Shown: positions 1 through 11,779 of the stretch, one piece after another
Numbering within the stretch: the first letter of the stretch is position 1
Layout: every line of letters begins with the position of its first letter
Source of the DNA: Hybos culiciformis
Taxonomy: Eukaryota; Arthropoda; Insecta; Diptera; Hybotidae
Length of the DNA stretch: 64,000 nt
Direction of reading: 5' to 3'
NCBI GenBank assembly: GCA_964007475.1
Contig: OZ023273.1
Coordinates: forward strand, 80,082,598 to 80,146,597
The notes under the pieces: generated by a model
Database searches by the model: none
What the model was told of the DNA's origin: nothing
What the model saw: the letters and a program-made list of their open reading frames with translations, nothing else
Translations under genes and position numbers: made by a program

Positions 1-1094
1 TTAAAATTAATTGCAAAAAATTAATCATAAATAAATATAAATTTAAAACAATTTTTAAATTCTTATTTATTTCTATTCTAAATCTCCTTTTTTGATTCCT
101 AATTAAAAAAAATAGATCAGTTAACAAATGAATCAAATGACCAATACATTACGAAAGCGATACTTTTAATGTCGTAAAATTAATCGTAGCTTAAAAACCA
201 GAACTTAATAGAATTTTATCTTTTAGTTATAATGCTAAAAATTATGAAAATTTATGCCAAATTTATGAAAAAAAAAAAAAAAATGTTTCTCTTAAAATTA
301 GAAAAGATATGGTGTCTTAAAGTAAAAATAAAATGGGGACAAAAGTTTAAATTCACCTTTAGAGAGTTGTAAAAAAAAAAGGATAAGTCGTATAGCCTTA
401 CGATGTTAACAAAAAATGAAGGGAGCATCAAGACAGTTAAACCAAAAAAAAAAGGAGGAAAAAAAATTCAAAGAGAAAAAAGTTACAGAGTTTTGAACCC
501 ACCTTATTAGGTCTAGGCCTCAAACATCACAAAAATTGGTTGCGCTTGATGGGGAAACAAAATTTCGAAAAATCAAGGACGACGTATTTCGTTTCTTGAT
601 GTAAGCTTTCAGAATCTGTATGGGCGGCAAAAAAATTTTTTTTGTGAACCAGCCTAATGTACATACATAGGTATAAAATTATTTTTTTGTTTTAAACACT
701 TTATGTATTAAAAATATTTTTTTACCTATTTATATTATTAATTTTTTTAAAATTATTTTTTCATATTTTGTTAGTTGTTATCACTCTGCCGCGCCGCGCT
801 GCGACTGAAAGTTTCAGTTCGCAACTACGTAATTTATTTTTTTTCTTTGATAAAACTACATTATATGATTGATATAAAACTGAAAGACAATTTAATTTTA
901 TAGATAGGTAATTGCCATCGATTAAAATCAATGTTATTTTACACCAAAACTGAAATTTTAAAGCCTTTCTTTAATAAAACTTTTATTTTATTAAATTATG
1001 ATGCACCTGCTCAATGGAAAATATTATTTCGACATATGGCAATTCACTGCTTACCCGTTAACGTATCCTAGTTTAGCTGTTTTAAATACCTTTT
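1..1094. other. Unassigned A/T-rich DNA
   Basis: No ORF with recognisable content. There are several A/T homopolymer runs and one short GC-rich patch near 785-830 (CTGCCGCGCCGCGCTGCG) that contrasts with its surroundings and may be the edge of an unrecognised repeat. Confidence 0.5.
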
Positions 1095-2130
1095 CTTGTT
1101 TTTCATAATAGCAGTCTTGGCTACCTATTTACCACTTATAGTTAGTTAGAAAATAAATTCAGATATAAAAGCTAACAAAAAATTACATTTATTTAATTTA
1201 AAAAAAAGCGCTTTAATGTGGGTATTTTTGCATAGCGAAATAGCAATCTTGGCTGTCTATTTAGCACTTTTTGTTTGAATTCTTAGCAATCCCTATTACA
1301 TTGAACGAGGTAAAATTCCTATTATTAAAAGAAAAAAAATCATTAAAAATAATAATAGCCGCCACTCTCTATTTAATTGTAGTTAGTTGTACAATAAATT
1401 TTGATAAAAAGCTGGCTATAATTAGATTAATTAAACATAATATCGTCTCATTTGAAAAGTTATTCCTGTTTAGTGAAATAACAATGTTGGCTATCAATTA
1501 AACATTTTATGGTTGAATTCTTAGCAATTTATATTATACAGGACTACGTTAAAGTCCTTTTATTAAAAGAAAAAAATTCGATTAAAACTGCAATTGCAGC
1601 TATTTTTTTTAAACTTATAGTTAGTTAGAAAATAAAGTTTGATATAAAAGCTAACAAAAATTACATTTATTTAATTTTAAAAAAAGCGCTTTAATGTGGG
1701 TATTTTTGCATAGTGAAATAGCAATCTTGGCTGTCTATTTAGCACTTTTTGTTTAAATTCTTAGCAATCCCTATTATACTGAACGAGGGAAAATTCCTAT
1801 TATTAAAAGAAAAAAATCATTAAAAATAATAATAGGCGCCACTCTCTATTTAATTATAGTTAGTTGCACAATAAATTTTGATAAAAAGCTGGCTATAATT
1901 AGATTAATTAAACACAATATCATCTCATTTGAAAAGTTATTTCTGATTAGTTAAATAGCAATTTTGGCTACCTATTTAGCATAATTTGTTTTGAAAAGTA
2001 ATTTCTGGACAGTGAAATAGCAATTTTTAATATTTATTTAGCACATTTTGTTTCAATTTTTAACAATCCCAATTACATTGAACTGGGCTAAAGTCCTATT
2101 ATTAAAAGAAAAAACGCACTAAAGAAGTCA
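1095..2130. repeat. Tandem array, ~240-bp unit (~480-bp dimer)
   Basis: A block with the phrase GAAATAGCAATCTTGGCTG recurs near 1112, 1233, 1473, 1713, 1952 and 2014. Neighbouring copies are mostly about 240 bp apart. Alternate copies resemble each other more closely: the segments starting near 1139 and 1618 match almost base for base, which implies a ~480-bp higher-order unit. The last copies are shortened. The short reading frame at 1271-1501 lies inside the array and is not convincing as a gene. The array could be a satellite fragment or the internal repeats of an unrecognised element. Confidence 0.8.
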
Positions 2131-2399
2131 AATAAAGTTATTCTCTATTTTTTATCAAGCTATTTATCATGGTAATTTTAATATAAATAATAAGAGTAAG
2201 TTATTTCTTTTAATGCCATTTAAATATCAGTATTTGCAATTACGCGTAATTTTTGAAGCAAAGCATAACAACCTTGTTAGCTATACTTAACAAGCTATTT
2301 TAAATAGGATAATCGGCAACTTTTGCAGCTGTTTATCACTACTAAATAATTATGTTAATAACAATTTAAAATATTTGTAGCTATTTGAAGTCTGCTATT

Positions 2400-3960
2400 T
2401 TTTATGGCAAAGAAAAAATTGAAATATTTTTCAGTGTTGCTTCCATAATATTTGGAAAATATCCTATATTATTCCACTTCATAAAAAATCCAATAAAGCA
2501 CATATTCACAATTATAGGCCTATCGCCCGACTATGTTCCTTGCGTAAACTATTTGAGTCAATTATTTCTGACAACCTTCAATTTTTCATCAAGCCTATTA
2601 TTTCTGGTAGACAACATGGTTTCGTTCGTGGGAAGTCAACTACCACTAACCTTTTAGACTTTACGTCTTTTTGTAATAGTAAATTTCTTTCCGGAAATTA
2701 TGTCGATTTTTACAGATTTTTCGAAACCCTTTGAGTTGACATATTATGCCCCAAAACCCTATTTTGTAAATTGGATAAAATGGGTTTTCATTCAGCTTTT
2801 CTTAATTGGATATATGATTACTTATCTAATAAATCGTTATTATCAAGTTTCTTTTAATAACTTCTTATCAGCACCGTTTTGTGGTGTCCCACAAGGTAGC
2901 CATCTTGGTCCTATTTAGTTTATTTTATTTATAAATGATCTTCCACATATATTAAATTCATCTGAAGTTCTTATTTATGCAGATGATGCAAACATTTTCA
3001 AGTCCATAACTTGTTATTCTGATTGCATTGACTTGCAAAATGATGTTGAATCATTTAGCAATTGGTGTACCCCAAATAATATTCAATTAAACGTTAATAA
3101 GTGTCACTCAATGTCATTCTTTAGAAAGAAGAACATTTTTGATTTTAAATATAGTGTTGGATCCTCTTCTTTAACAAGAGAAGTAGAGACCACTGATCTT
3201 GAAGTTTTGTTGAATGAAAAGTTGAATTTCGTTAAACATATAGATTTTGTTACAAGTAAGGCATTGCGTGTTCTTGGTTTTATCAAGAGGCAATCTAAAC
3301 AGTTCAATGATCCATATGTTATGAAACTTTTATGTTCTTCTTTTGTTCGTCCCACTTTGGAATATTCTTGCCAAATCTGGAATCCATTCTACGCAGCTCA
3401 TATCTCTAGATTGGAATCGGTTCAAAAAAACTTCCTACGTTTCGCTTTAAGGCGCCTCAATTGGCAGGATAATTTAAATTTACCTCCATACACTGACAGA
3501 ATTCAACTTCTAAATATCCCAAGTCTAGAGATTAGAAGAGCTTACTTGTTTTTAAGTTTTATCCATAAAGTCATCGAAGGAAAAACGACAAGTAGCTGTT
3601 TAATGTCTAACTTATTTTTCAATATGCCCCCACGAAGTCTTAGAAATTTTGATGTCATTTGTATTCAATTTTCCAAAACCAATTATGGTCAATATAGCCC
3701 ACTTAACTCCCTATTCAAAATTTATAATCGATACCATTTTCTGCTTCAGTTATACGGTTTCGAAAGTCCTTCTTTTAAAAATAAATTTTATCATAATATT
3801 TTAATTAATTCGAACTAAGTGATGAATAATTTAATAGTAAATACTATTGCTCTGTATGTATTCTTACATCCCTTATTGTATTAATTGTATATATATTTAA
3901 TTTTAATATCTTTAACTTGTATTCGCTTGTATTAAGCATTTGAAATAAATAAATAAATAA
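2400..3960 (+). mobile_element. 5'-truncated Jockey-type LINE
   Basis: The element starts inside the reverse transcriptase domain and runs to an (AAATA)n tail at 3942-3960, just after the stop codon and a ~140-bp 3' UTR. There is no endonuclease and no ORF1, so this is a typical dead-on-arrival copy made by incomplete reverse transcription. No target-site duplication was resolved, because the 5' junction is unclear within about 50 bp. Confidence 0.8.
2440..3818 (+). pseudogene. LINE reverse transcriptase, broken
   Basis: This would encode the C-terminal part of a LINE ORF2 polyprotein, which copies element RNA into DNA at a nicked target. The order of motifs is normal for the Jockey superfamily: N-Y-R-P-I-A (about 2508), Q-H-G-F with the following K-S-T-T-T-N-L-L (about 2613-2655), T-D-F-S-K-P-F (about 2706-2730), G-V-P-Q-G-S (about 2883-2900), the catalytic Y-A-D-D box (about 2975), then the thumb and C-terminal region, open for 261 codons from 3033 to 3818. 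It is broken by a frame change near 2700 and a TAG at 2916-2918; otherwise the frame is kept. The usual A-F-D of the catalytic motif A reads P-F-E, so even the repaired protein may be inactive. The relatively long intact end suggests a moderately recent insertion. Confidence 0.85.
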
Positions 3961-4298
3961 TTCTTTTTCTATGGGTTAAAAAAAACAATTTCGTAAATTT
4001 TATTGAGAAGGAATTTTTATCCACTTTTCCATTGGAGGGAAAATTATGAATTGGGTTCTATTCAGGGACGGCTGGTGGTACTAAGCAACCCAGGCATTGC
4101 CTGGGTGCTTCTATTCCTTCTCATTGCTTATATTTTATTCTTACTATTATATATTTTTGCGATATGCAAATATAACAACATAAGAAATGCTTTCTCATAA
4201 TCCTTTTTGTGTAGCATTAAAAGCAACAAAATAATTGCTTGCTTATAGGCGATATTGAAATTTATTTGTTATTGTTTTAAAAGAGAGAATTTTTCTTA

Positions 4299-5031
4299 TA
4301 ATGCTAGAGATAGAGTCGACGTAATTCACGCGCGTGTACGCACGTAAAAAATCAAATTGTATGAAAATGTATGAGACCGGCTATACGCAACGACGTAAAA
4401 CGTAGCTTACGCGAGTAAAAGTTGAAATATTTTAACTTTCCCAGTATTTTACGCCGTACATTGTGGAAATCATTTGTTTATAATTGAGTTGTTTATTTTG
4501 TTGTAATTAGAAAAAAAAATTGTGTTGTTTATTTTGTTGTATTTAGAAAAAAAAAAATTTTACAAACAAATAATTATTTAATAAAATAAAAAAGTTCATA
4601 AATATAATTATATTCAAAAATAAAAATTAAATAATTATTTATTGCAAATTTATTAAAATTTTTTATGCAAACAGAATATTTTTATAATGCTTTTTAATTT
4701 ATTTATAACTTAATAAAACATAAAAAATTTTAATAAATTTGCAATAAATAATTATTTAATTTTTATTTTTGAATATAATTATATTTATGAACTTTTTTAT
4801 TTCATTAAATACAATAATTAAAAACTAAAAGATAATAATTAAAAACTAAAATTACTTAAAAAAAATTTTAAAGAAAAAATAATAATTAAAATAAAAATTG
4901 GATGACATTTTTCTCTTTTGTTTTTCGCATGTGAACGGCGTTGAGCATAACAGGTAAAAAAAACAGGTTTTTTTTATTTTTTTTACGCGCGCATACGCGC
5001 GTGAATTACGTCGACTCTATCTCTAGCATAA
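4299..5031. mobile_element. TAA-flanked inverted-repeat element, copy 1
   Basis: The element is 4302-5028 (727 bp). The terminal inverted repeats begin TGCTAGAGATAGAGTCGACG and continue with the CpG-rich ACGCGCGTG/ACGCACG block for about 50 bp. They are flanked by TAA on both sides (4299-4301, 5029-5031). A 3-bp TAA duplication is typical of PIF/Harbinger, but the ends do not start with the usual G's and no transposase is present, so the superfamily is inferred. A second member with the same ends spans 16021-31842. Confidence 0.85.
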
Positions 5032-5099
5032 GAAACAAAACAAAGAAGAAAATTTGATGTGATGTAAAAAAGGCAATTGATTTTTGTGCTTTGCATATT

Positions 5100-5450
5100 T
5101 TTGATTTAAAAGCAACAAAAAAATTGCTTAGTAGGGAATATTGAAATTTATTTGTTGGTGTTTTAAAAAAGAGAGGAAATAAAAAAAAGTTCTATTACAT
5201 TTTGTTCTAGTTCTATTACATTTTGTTCTACTGCACATTGTTGAATTAAAAGCAACAAAAAATTGCTTAGTAGGGATTTAGGGAATATTGAAATTTATTT
5301 GTGGAGTTTTAAAAAAGAGAGAAAAAAAGTTGTATTACATTTTGTTCTGTTGCATATTGTTGTATTAAAAGCAACAAAAAAATTGCTTAGTAAGGTAATA
5401 TTGATATTTATTTGTTATTCTTTTAAAAAGGAGAGGAAATTGTTATTTCC
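5100..5450. repeat. Tandem ~125-135-bp repeats inside hAT
   Basis: Three adjacent copies of a unit with TAAAAGCAACAAAAAATTGC followed by a conserved GATATTGAAATTTATTTGT start near 5108, 5247 and 5368. A fourth copy near 4216 lies on the other side of the nested element. The array was therefore contiguous before that insertion. Reading frame 5263-5490 falls inside it and is not a gene. Confidence 0.8.
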
Positions 5451-5639
5451 TAAAAAATTATATTTTGATTTGCATTCTCTTGGTTTTTGACCAAATTTAA
5501 ATTCTAATTTGTAGTCATTTTAATCAAATCTATATATTAAAACTCAATGTTTGTTTGTTTGTCTGTCGAATAGGCTCCTAAACCAATAAGTGCCTGGGCA
5601 CTTACTGTTGTCACGAGCCGTCCCTGGTTCTATTATACC

Positions 5640-7460
5640 TTCGGCGAGCGAAAATTCATCTTTTATTTTGTGTGACCGATTGCGAAAATTTACTGAATTG
5701 ATGCAGTAGAATTTAAAAAAAACTTGTATAAATTACATTTTTTTGGTTGTATGACGAAACCGTTAAATTCCAAAATCCTATTTTTTTTTTTGCTTTCTTT
5801 AGAAAAATCTTTAATAAGTTCTTGATTTCAAAACCTTTGAAGTACCAAAATCATTACTTTTCAAAAATTATAAAATCGAAAAAAAATGTTCGAGATAAAT
5901 CTGATGCAGACTTTTTTGAATATAAATTTCAGCACAAAATAAAAAAATTTAGCTATATATTTTATTTCGAATTTTATCACAGTTTTAGTTCTTAGTATGT
6001 ACTTTCATTACAATTGAAAAAATAAAAATTATGTTTATTCTAGATATAAGACGAATACATATCATAATAAAAGTTAGGCATAATAACATAATAACAATGC
6101 TTCAGAATTCAGTTCACAACTGTAAAAAAAAATTCTTTAAACAGTAGAAGTAACAGATAGACGATAGGTATTTCCGTATTTAATTTCTTTCGGAACTTTA
6201 ACATAAATTTGTTTAATTTTATAAAAATAGCTGTTTCAATTAAAAATATACGTAATAACTTTTTTATTTTTAAATTAAGTTTCTTTCTTACATTTTAGTA
6301 CATTTAAATGTTATTGGACTATTAACATTACATTTTGAGCAAGGTTTTAAAATTTTCAATTACTAATATTTAAGATTTTGTCATTACTGATTTTGTCTCT
6401 TTTGTATTCAAAAATTTTATATTTAAAAATTCTAAAAATAATAATGTTGAAAAAAGTATATTATTTATAATTTAATAATTATTTGCGTTAACTTCGGCGA
6501 CTTTTGTGGAAGTTGCTGCAAAAATCACATAATTATTTGCGTTAACTTCGGCGACTTTTGTGGAAGTTGCTGCAAAAATCACTTCAAATAATTTTAATAT
6601 TAGCTAGAAACATATTTTATACCACATTGGACCCAGAAATTATTATACTTAAAACATCCATAACTTATTTACAGATAGATCATAAATAAAAGATACATTT
6701 TTCGGGTTTAAAGAAAAAAAAAAAACAATAAAATATAATTTCCACTCTAATCTTTCTTTTTTCGACCTACATCGGTACATTTAATTCCAAAACCTATTTC
6801 TTATTCGGGGACTCATCATATTATTATTTTTGGGACGAAGCTCCTTATTTTAATTCATCACATTAAGGACAGCCGTAATCTTAAAAAAAATAACACGAAA
6901 ATAAAAAAATCAATCTTTTCAGTAACATAAAATACCTTTTTGTTGGTTTTCTTTTTTATTTACGTTTTTAACGAAAAAAAAAAATTAAAAAAATTGGAAT
7001 CATCAACAAATCGGTATTTTATTTTTTATTGAAAAAATCAATTTTTTTTTGGTAGGCGTCTTTTTTCAGATTGTGATTGTTCTAAGTATGATAATTATGA
7101 TATGTACTACAATTTTTTTATTAATTTTAGACACAAATATTCAAAAGAAAAACCATTTGAAGCTTTGCTAGTAGGTTTGGAAGAAAACTTTAAAATAGCC
7201 AGAGGCACAAATAGAAGGAAAAAATAGCACAAAAAACTCAATTCTACCACTCAAAACCAGCTATTCGTAACGAAGAAGGGTGGAAAAAATTTACTTGAAA
7301 AAAAAATCTGTTTTAGTTAAAAAAGCATTTTCAAATATGCCTGGAAAATTCGACATTAGTATTTCGTCCGAAAAGTAATTGTAATAAAAATATTCGTCCT
7401 GCATTTTATTAGTGTAATTTAATATCAAAAATAAATTACACTAACAAACTACAAATTACA
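5640..7460. other. Unassigned A/T-rich DNA with a 55-bp tandem duplication
   Basis: A unit containing GCGTTAACTTCGGCGACTTT is duplicated head to tail at about 6475-6585. The small reading frame 5747-5995 has no recognisable motif. Around 7155-7215 a short stretch reads like coding sequence (E-A-L-L-V-G-L-E-E-N-F-K) but is too short to assign. Confidence 0.45.
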
Positions 7461-7462
7461 TT

Positions 7463-7870
7463 ACGTGCGGGTTACACTTGCTGAAAAAAAAATCATGATT
7501 ATGATTTTTTTTGAATGTATGTGTGAAATTTTTATGAGTCAAAAATCATACTGGCTTTGATTTTAATCTTGATTTTTTTCTGTGAATAAATAATTCACAT
7601 AGACTTTTTAAAATTTCAACATTCAATATCAAATCCCGTAACAACAAGTCGCTTTTATTATTGTTGTTTGCGGTTTCAAGAGCTTACTTTTTTCTTTGGA
7701 AGCCAAAAATTTTTCTTTTGACAGAAAATAATCAACCTATGATTTTTTTTTATTCATGATTTTTCATCATGATTATTTCTTTGTTTTTTTTTTTTTTACA
7801 CTAAATTTCACACATACATTAAAAAAAAATCATGATTATGATTTTTTTTTCAGCAAGTGTAACCCGCAAG
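7463..7870. mobile_element. MITE, copy 1 (GCGGGTTACACTTGCTG ends)
   Basis: About 408 bp with long imperfect inverted ends: ACGTGCGGGTTACACTTGC, a run of A, then a palindromic ATCATGATTATGAT block, mirrored at the right end. A closely related copy lies at 47101-47504. No coding capacity. The target-site duplication is not clear. Confidence 0.85.
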
Positions 7871-8164
7871 TTAAGCAGAAAAATTACAAAGAAAAATTAA
7901 TATCAAAAATAAATTATCTACAAAATAGGTGTATTGGAACATTTTTATTCAGAATACATATTTGTATTCTAAAAACTTTTTGAAAATTAGCAATAATAAA
8001 TAATAATAAAATAAATGATATATTTTTTATTCAATAATTTCAATCGAAAAAAAATAGTATTTTCGCCTTTTATTCTGAGCCAATATAGAGTAGGTTATTG
8101 CGCTGATAAGCTTCATTAAGTTGCTAGCGGCTGTCGGTTTTATCATCAGTTGACACATAAATTT

Positions 8165-8250
8165 TTTCTTTTTTCCTTTTTTTTTACAATAATCGTCACA
8201 TTTTTGACAATAATCGTCACATTTTTGACAATAATCGTCACATTTTTGAC
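8165..8250. repeat. 21-bp minisatellite
   Basis: The unit ACAATAATCGTCACATTTTTG occurs about three and a half times in a row. The reading frame at 8150-8386 is a by-product of this repeat. Confidence 0.8.
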
Positions 8251-8723
8251 ACTTACATTTTTTTCAAACTTACACGGTTTACGTCGCTGGGGCCAGTCAT
8301 ATGTGATTTGTAGCACTATCTATGATCGATTTTTTAATTATTTATCAACAGAATTAGAATGCTCTCATCAAGTAGATGCATTTTAAAAAAAAATTTAAAA
8401 TCGATTTAGAAATACGCTAGAAATCTTAATTTTAGTACTTGACATTTTCAGTATGAATTTTCCTTTGCGACTGGAAATTGACTATGTCAGATAAATATCT
8501 ACAGCTTTCGTAATTTTCAACCGATCATCAATGTTTATGTGTCAAATGGAAGGTGAAATTCTATTCTATAACATAATGAAGTAATAATATTTCGATGAGT
8601 TACAATGCCTTTAATACGCCAAAAATTGACCAGACTGTGTTTTTTTCTTAAATTGACCATCAGTCATAAAATTTGAAATGCGTGGTCCATTTTAGTGATA
8701 TTTATGTTGTTGGAAAGATAATG

Positions 8724-9690
8724 GTATAAAGCAGGCCTGGGCAACCCAAAATATAAGCGAGCCAATTTAAAAGATATCAAAAATGAAAGAGCCGCAAATT
8801 TTTTTAATAATTAAAAATGTCAAAACGCTTCCATTCTTCCTCTCCTGTCTATGCCTACCGTCTTCCCCTCCTGTCTGTGCCTACCATCTTCCCCTCCTGT
8901 CTGCCCTCCTGTCTGCCCTCTTGTCTGTCCCTCTCATCTGCCACCATGTCTTCCCCTTCCGTCTACCCTTCCCGTCTGCCCCTCTCCCCGTGCACTTAGG
9001 GGTATAAAAAATAGTTTACATCCTATTTTCAGACCTACTAAATATAAACACAAAATTTCATAAAAATCGGTCTAGCCGTTTCGGAGGAGTTTGAGGACTA
9101 ACACAAAAACTATGAGAAAAACACGAGAATTTTTTTTTCTTCACGGTGAAAATGATTTCAGAATGATAAATGTTGTCGAACGTGAACAGCCATTTTTCAT
9201 GTTCACGTTCACATTGTGCGTTTACACTTCCTGTTCACTGTGGTGAATTTCATTTCACGATGAGCTCGATTCAATCATCGGGGATTTTAAAAAAAACACA
9301 AAAAAATAATTATTTTGTTCTCTTTAACAGTTAAATTTGAAATTATTTTTTCTTCTCCAAGTTTTATGATATATATATATTTTTTTTTTAATTATTTTAT
9401 GTTGTTTTTTTGTAGTTTTATTTTTCTCACGTTCAGGGTGGAAACAATTTTTTTTGATTTGTAGTTTAGAGTGCGAAAAAATTGTTGATTTGTAGTTTAG
9501 GGTGCAAGAAAATTCTTTATTTGTAAATAGTTTAGAATGAAAAAGTTTAGGCCGGGTGAAAAAAAATTTGTTAGAATTATTCTTCGAGCTGCATGCAGTG
9601 TAAAAAAAAATTATTTCCGGAGCCGCATAAATTTATGTTATGAGCCGCATGCGGCTCAAGATCTGTAGTTTGCCCAGGTCTGGTATAAAG
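8724..9690. mobile_element. Non-autonomous hAT element, TSD GTATAAAG
   Basis: The element is 8732-9682 (951 bp). The left end CAGGCCTGGGCAAC and the right end TTGCCCAGGTCTG are inverted, with GTATAAAG directly repeated at 8724-8731 and 9683-9690. Subterminal GAGCCGCA motifs occur at both ends. Inside are a CT-rich minisatellite (8842-8995, variants of CCTCCTGTCTGCC) and, at 9025-9110, an inverted fragment of the Helitron 5' region also seen at 27154 (complement of CTCCTCCGAAACGGCT). No transposase is present. Confidence 0.9.
8842..8995. repeat. Pyrimidine-rich minisatellite
   Basis: Imperfect 10-25-bp units based on CCTCCTGTCTGCC / CTACCGTCTTCC. They produce three overlapping plus-strand reading frames that all look Pro/Ser/Leu-rich. 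None is a gene. Confidence 0.75.
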
Positions 9691-11014
9691 TAAATGATGT
9701 TTCGATGACTTGTTACCGACTTTGAATAAAAATGTGGAAATACGTCATAAAAAAAAATACACGAAGCAGTCATAGAACCGCCGACAGAAGTTAATACTTA
9801 AAAGATTTAAGCAGGGAAGACGCTAACCGTTTTTGGGCAGGTAATCTTTATTTCACCAGAGCTACCTATTTTGAATTTTTTTTTCCATATTTTGAGCCGG
9901 GAAGACCCTAACCGTAGCTCCCTACCCAACATTTTCACGCGTTTTCGAGACTCGAATTTGAAAATAGATTTTTACCCACTACCAAAAATCATACAACGCG
10001 CCTAAAGAAGTATTAACTTCAAAAATTCGATCAGATGCAAACGAACCAAATATCATTTTTAACTTAACTTACTTTTGGGCATTCAAAAAATCAGAATGAG
10101 GTCTCCGGAGCAAAAACCGTGTTCTGCAGTGTTATTAATCGACCGAATTCTTTATTCAATCGATTCAAAGTCCTAAGAAAACAATTCAATCATATTTTGG
10201 TCATTTTATGATTCTTTTTCGGTTACACCAAGTAATTTATATTTTCTATTTTGCAGATACCCATAATTTTAATACTAGCTCAGTGGCAGAAGAATCAATC
10301 CCGGAGGAAAAATAACAAAAAAAAATTAAGAAAATAAATAAAAAAATAGAACTATAAAAAAATTTTCTACTGTAACCGAATTTAACAAAATTTTTGTGCT
10401 CGCTGAATTTTTACGGCATTTTGGGTTCATATTTGGGTTGATTTACCAAAAAAAATTTTTGGTGTACGATAAATCAAAAGATATTGAAGTCCTACTCTGT
10501 GCAATGACTTAGTCGCTCAAAAGACAATTTCGGATTTTATTACTTACTTCTTGATTAATAATAATAAAAATCTAAAATTCTATGATTTTTTAGTAAATTC
10601 TTTTAAATGTGACAGGATATTGTCATAATTCTGGGATCTAGAAGAAGTCCAAACTCTTTGTTTTTTTTTATTCTATTTCGTTTCTATTTTTAAAATTTAT
10701 AAGTAAATAAAAAATACGACTCTTTGGTCATCCGTCCGAACTCGATTAAGTGGATATACATTTATTTAGACCCAAAAAGTCTATATTCGAACTACTTTAT
10801 AGAAACGTTAGAATTAAAACGTTAGATTTAAAAAATTATTATTTTTTATAATTTTGTAGGCTTGTTTGAAAATAACACAATATATTTCATGAAACGTCTA
10901 GCAGAGAGCGAAATTTATTGTTAAAATATATTTTTGTTTTGAAATCAAATGTAAATGGTATGATACACATGATAACAAAAAAGAGCATTATTCACTGTTT
11001 TGACAAGTCCTCTG
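9691..11014. other. Unassigned A/T-rich DNA
   Basis: A GGGAAGAC(G/C)CTAACCG motif occurs twice (about 9816 and 9898). No coding frame or element ends recognised. Confidence 0.4.
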
Positions 11015-11779
11015 TGGCCATTTATGGAACGTAGGAGAACATATAAAATTTTTATTTTCGTGAAATTTGTATGAAAATTTACGAATTGAAATTTTATTTA
11101 AGTTATAATTAATTAGTTAATTAATAAAAATGAATAGAAAAAATTTTAAGGTGTGCGGAATATAATTGGCAAACAATTCTATAGGTAGAAATATTTCCAT
11201 GCATTATTTTTTCATACAAAATAATTCAAAATCAAAAAGTGTATAAAAAAAAGAACTATTTTTAATTTAAATTTAAAAAACTTACCAATATTATTAGACT
11301 CCAAATGTATGAGAATTTCCAATAATAACTTTTTTTTACATTTTTATATTTGTTATGAACTGAAAATTGTACTGAATTTTTTTTTTTTGTTAGGTGTAAA
11401 AATACACTTTTTGATTTTGAATTATTTTGGATGAAAAAGTAATGCATGGAAATAATTTCTACCTATAGAATTGTGTCGATGTTTATCAAACCGCGTCTAT
11501 TCCATTTTTTTTTTTAAATTTAAAAATAGCAAAAACTGATAGCACATTCGAAGACGAATCCAACGATGTATTATACTCATTTTTTTTGAAAAGTGGAATT
11601 GACGAGTTTTGATAAACATCGACACAATTGTACAATTGCACACCTTAAAATTTTTTCTATTCATTTTTATTAATTAACTAATTAATTATAACTTAAATAA
11701 AATTTCAATTCGTAAATTTTCATACAAATTTCAAGAAAATAAATATTTTATATGTTCTCCTACGTTCAATAAATGGCCA
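11015..11779. mobile_element. 765-bp foldback-type element
   Basis: The two ends are inverted for about 160 bp, starting TGGCCATTTATGGAACGTAG at the left and mirrored at 11750-11779 with few mismatches. A second, inner inverted pair is visible (ATTTCCATGCATTA near 11197 and TAATGCATGGAAAT near 11441). No coding frame. The target-site duplication was not found. Confidence 0.8.

Larger units (their letters stand above)
4055..5634. mobile_element. Non-autonomous hAT element, TSD GTTCTATT
   Basis: The element proper is 4063-5626. Its ends are inverted (CAGGGACGGCT at the left, AGCCGTCCCTG at the right) and it is flanked by a perfect 8-bp direct repeat, GTTCTATT at 4055-4062 and 5627-5634. Eight-base TSDs with CAGGG ends are diagnostic of hAT. 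No transposase remains. The inside consists of tandem repeats (see 5100-5450) and a nested TAA-flanked element at 4302-5028. Near the right end, 5528-5575 resembles a Helitron 5' end (TCTATATATTAAAAC then repeated TGTTTGTTTG), which may be a further fragment. Confidence 0.9.

Noticed and set aside
8783..9063. Three overlapping Pro/Ser/Leu-rich ORFs
   Set aside because: Frames across a pyrimidine minisatellite inside a hAT element.
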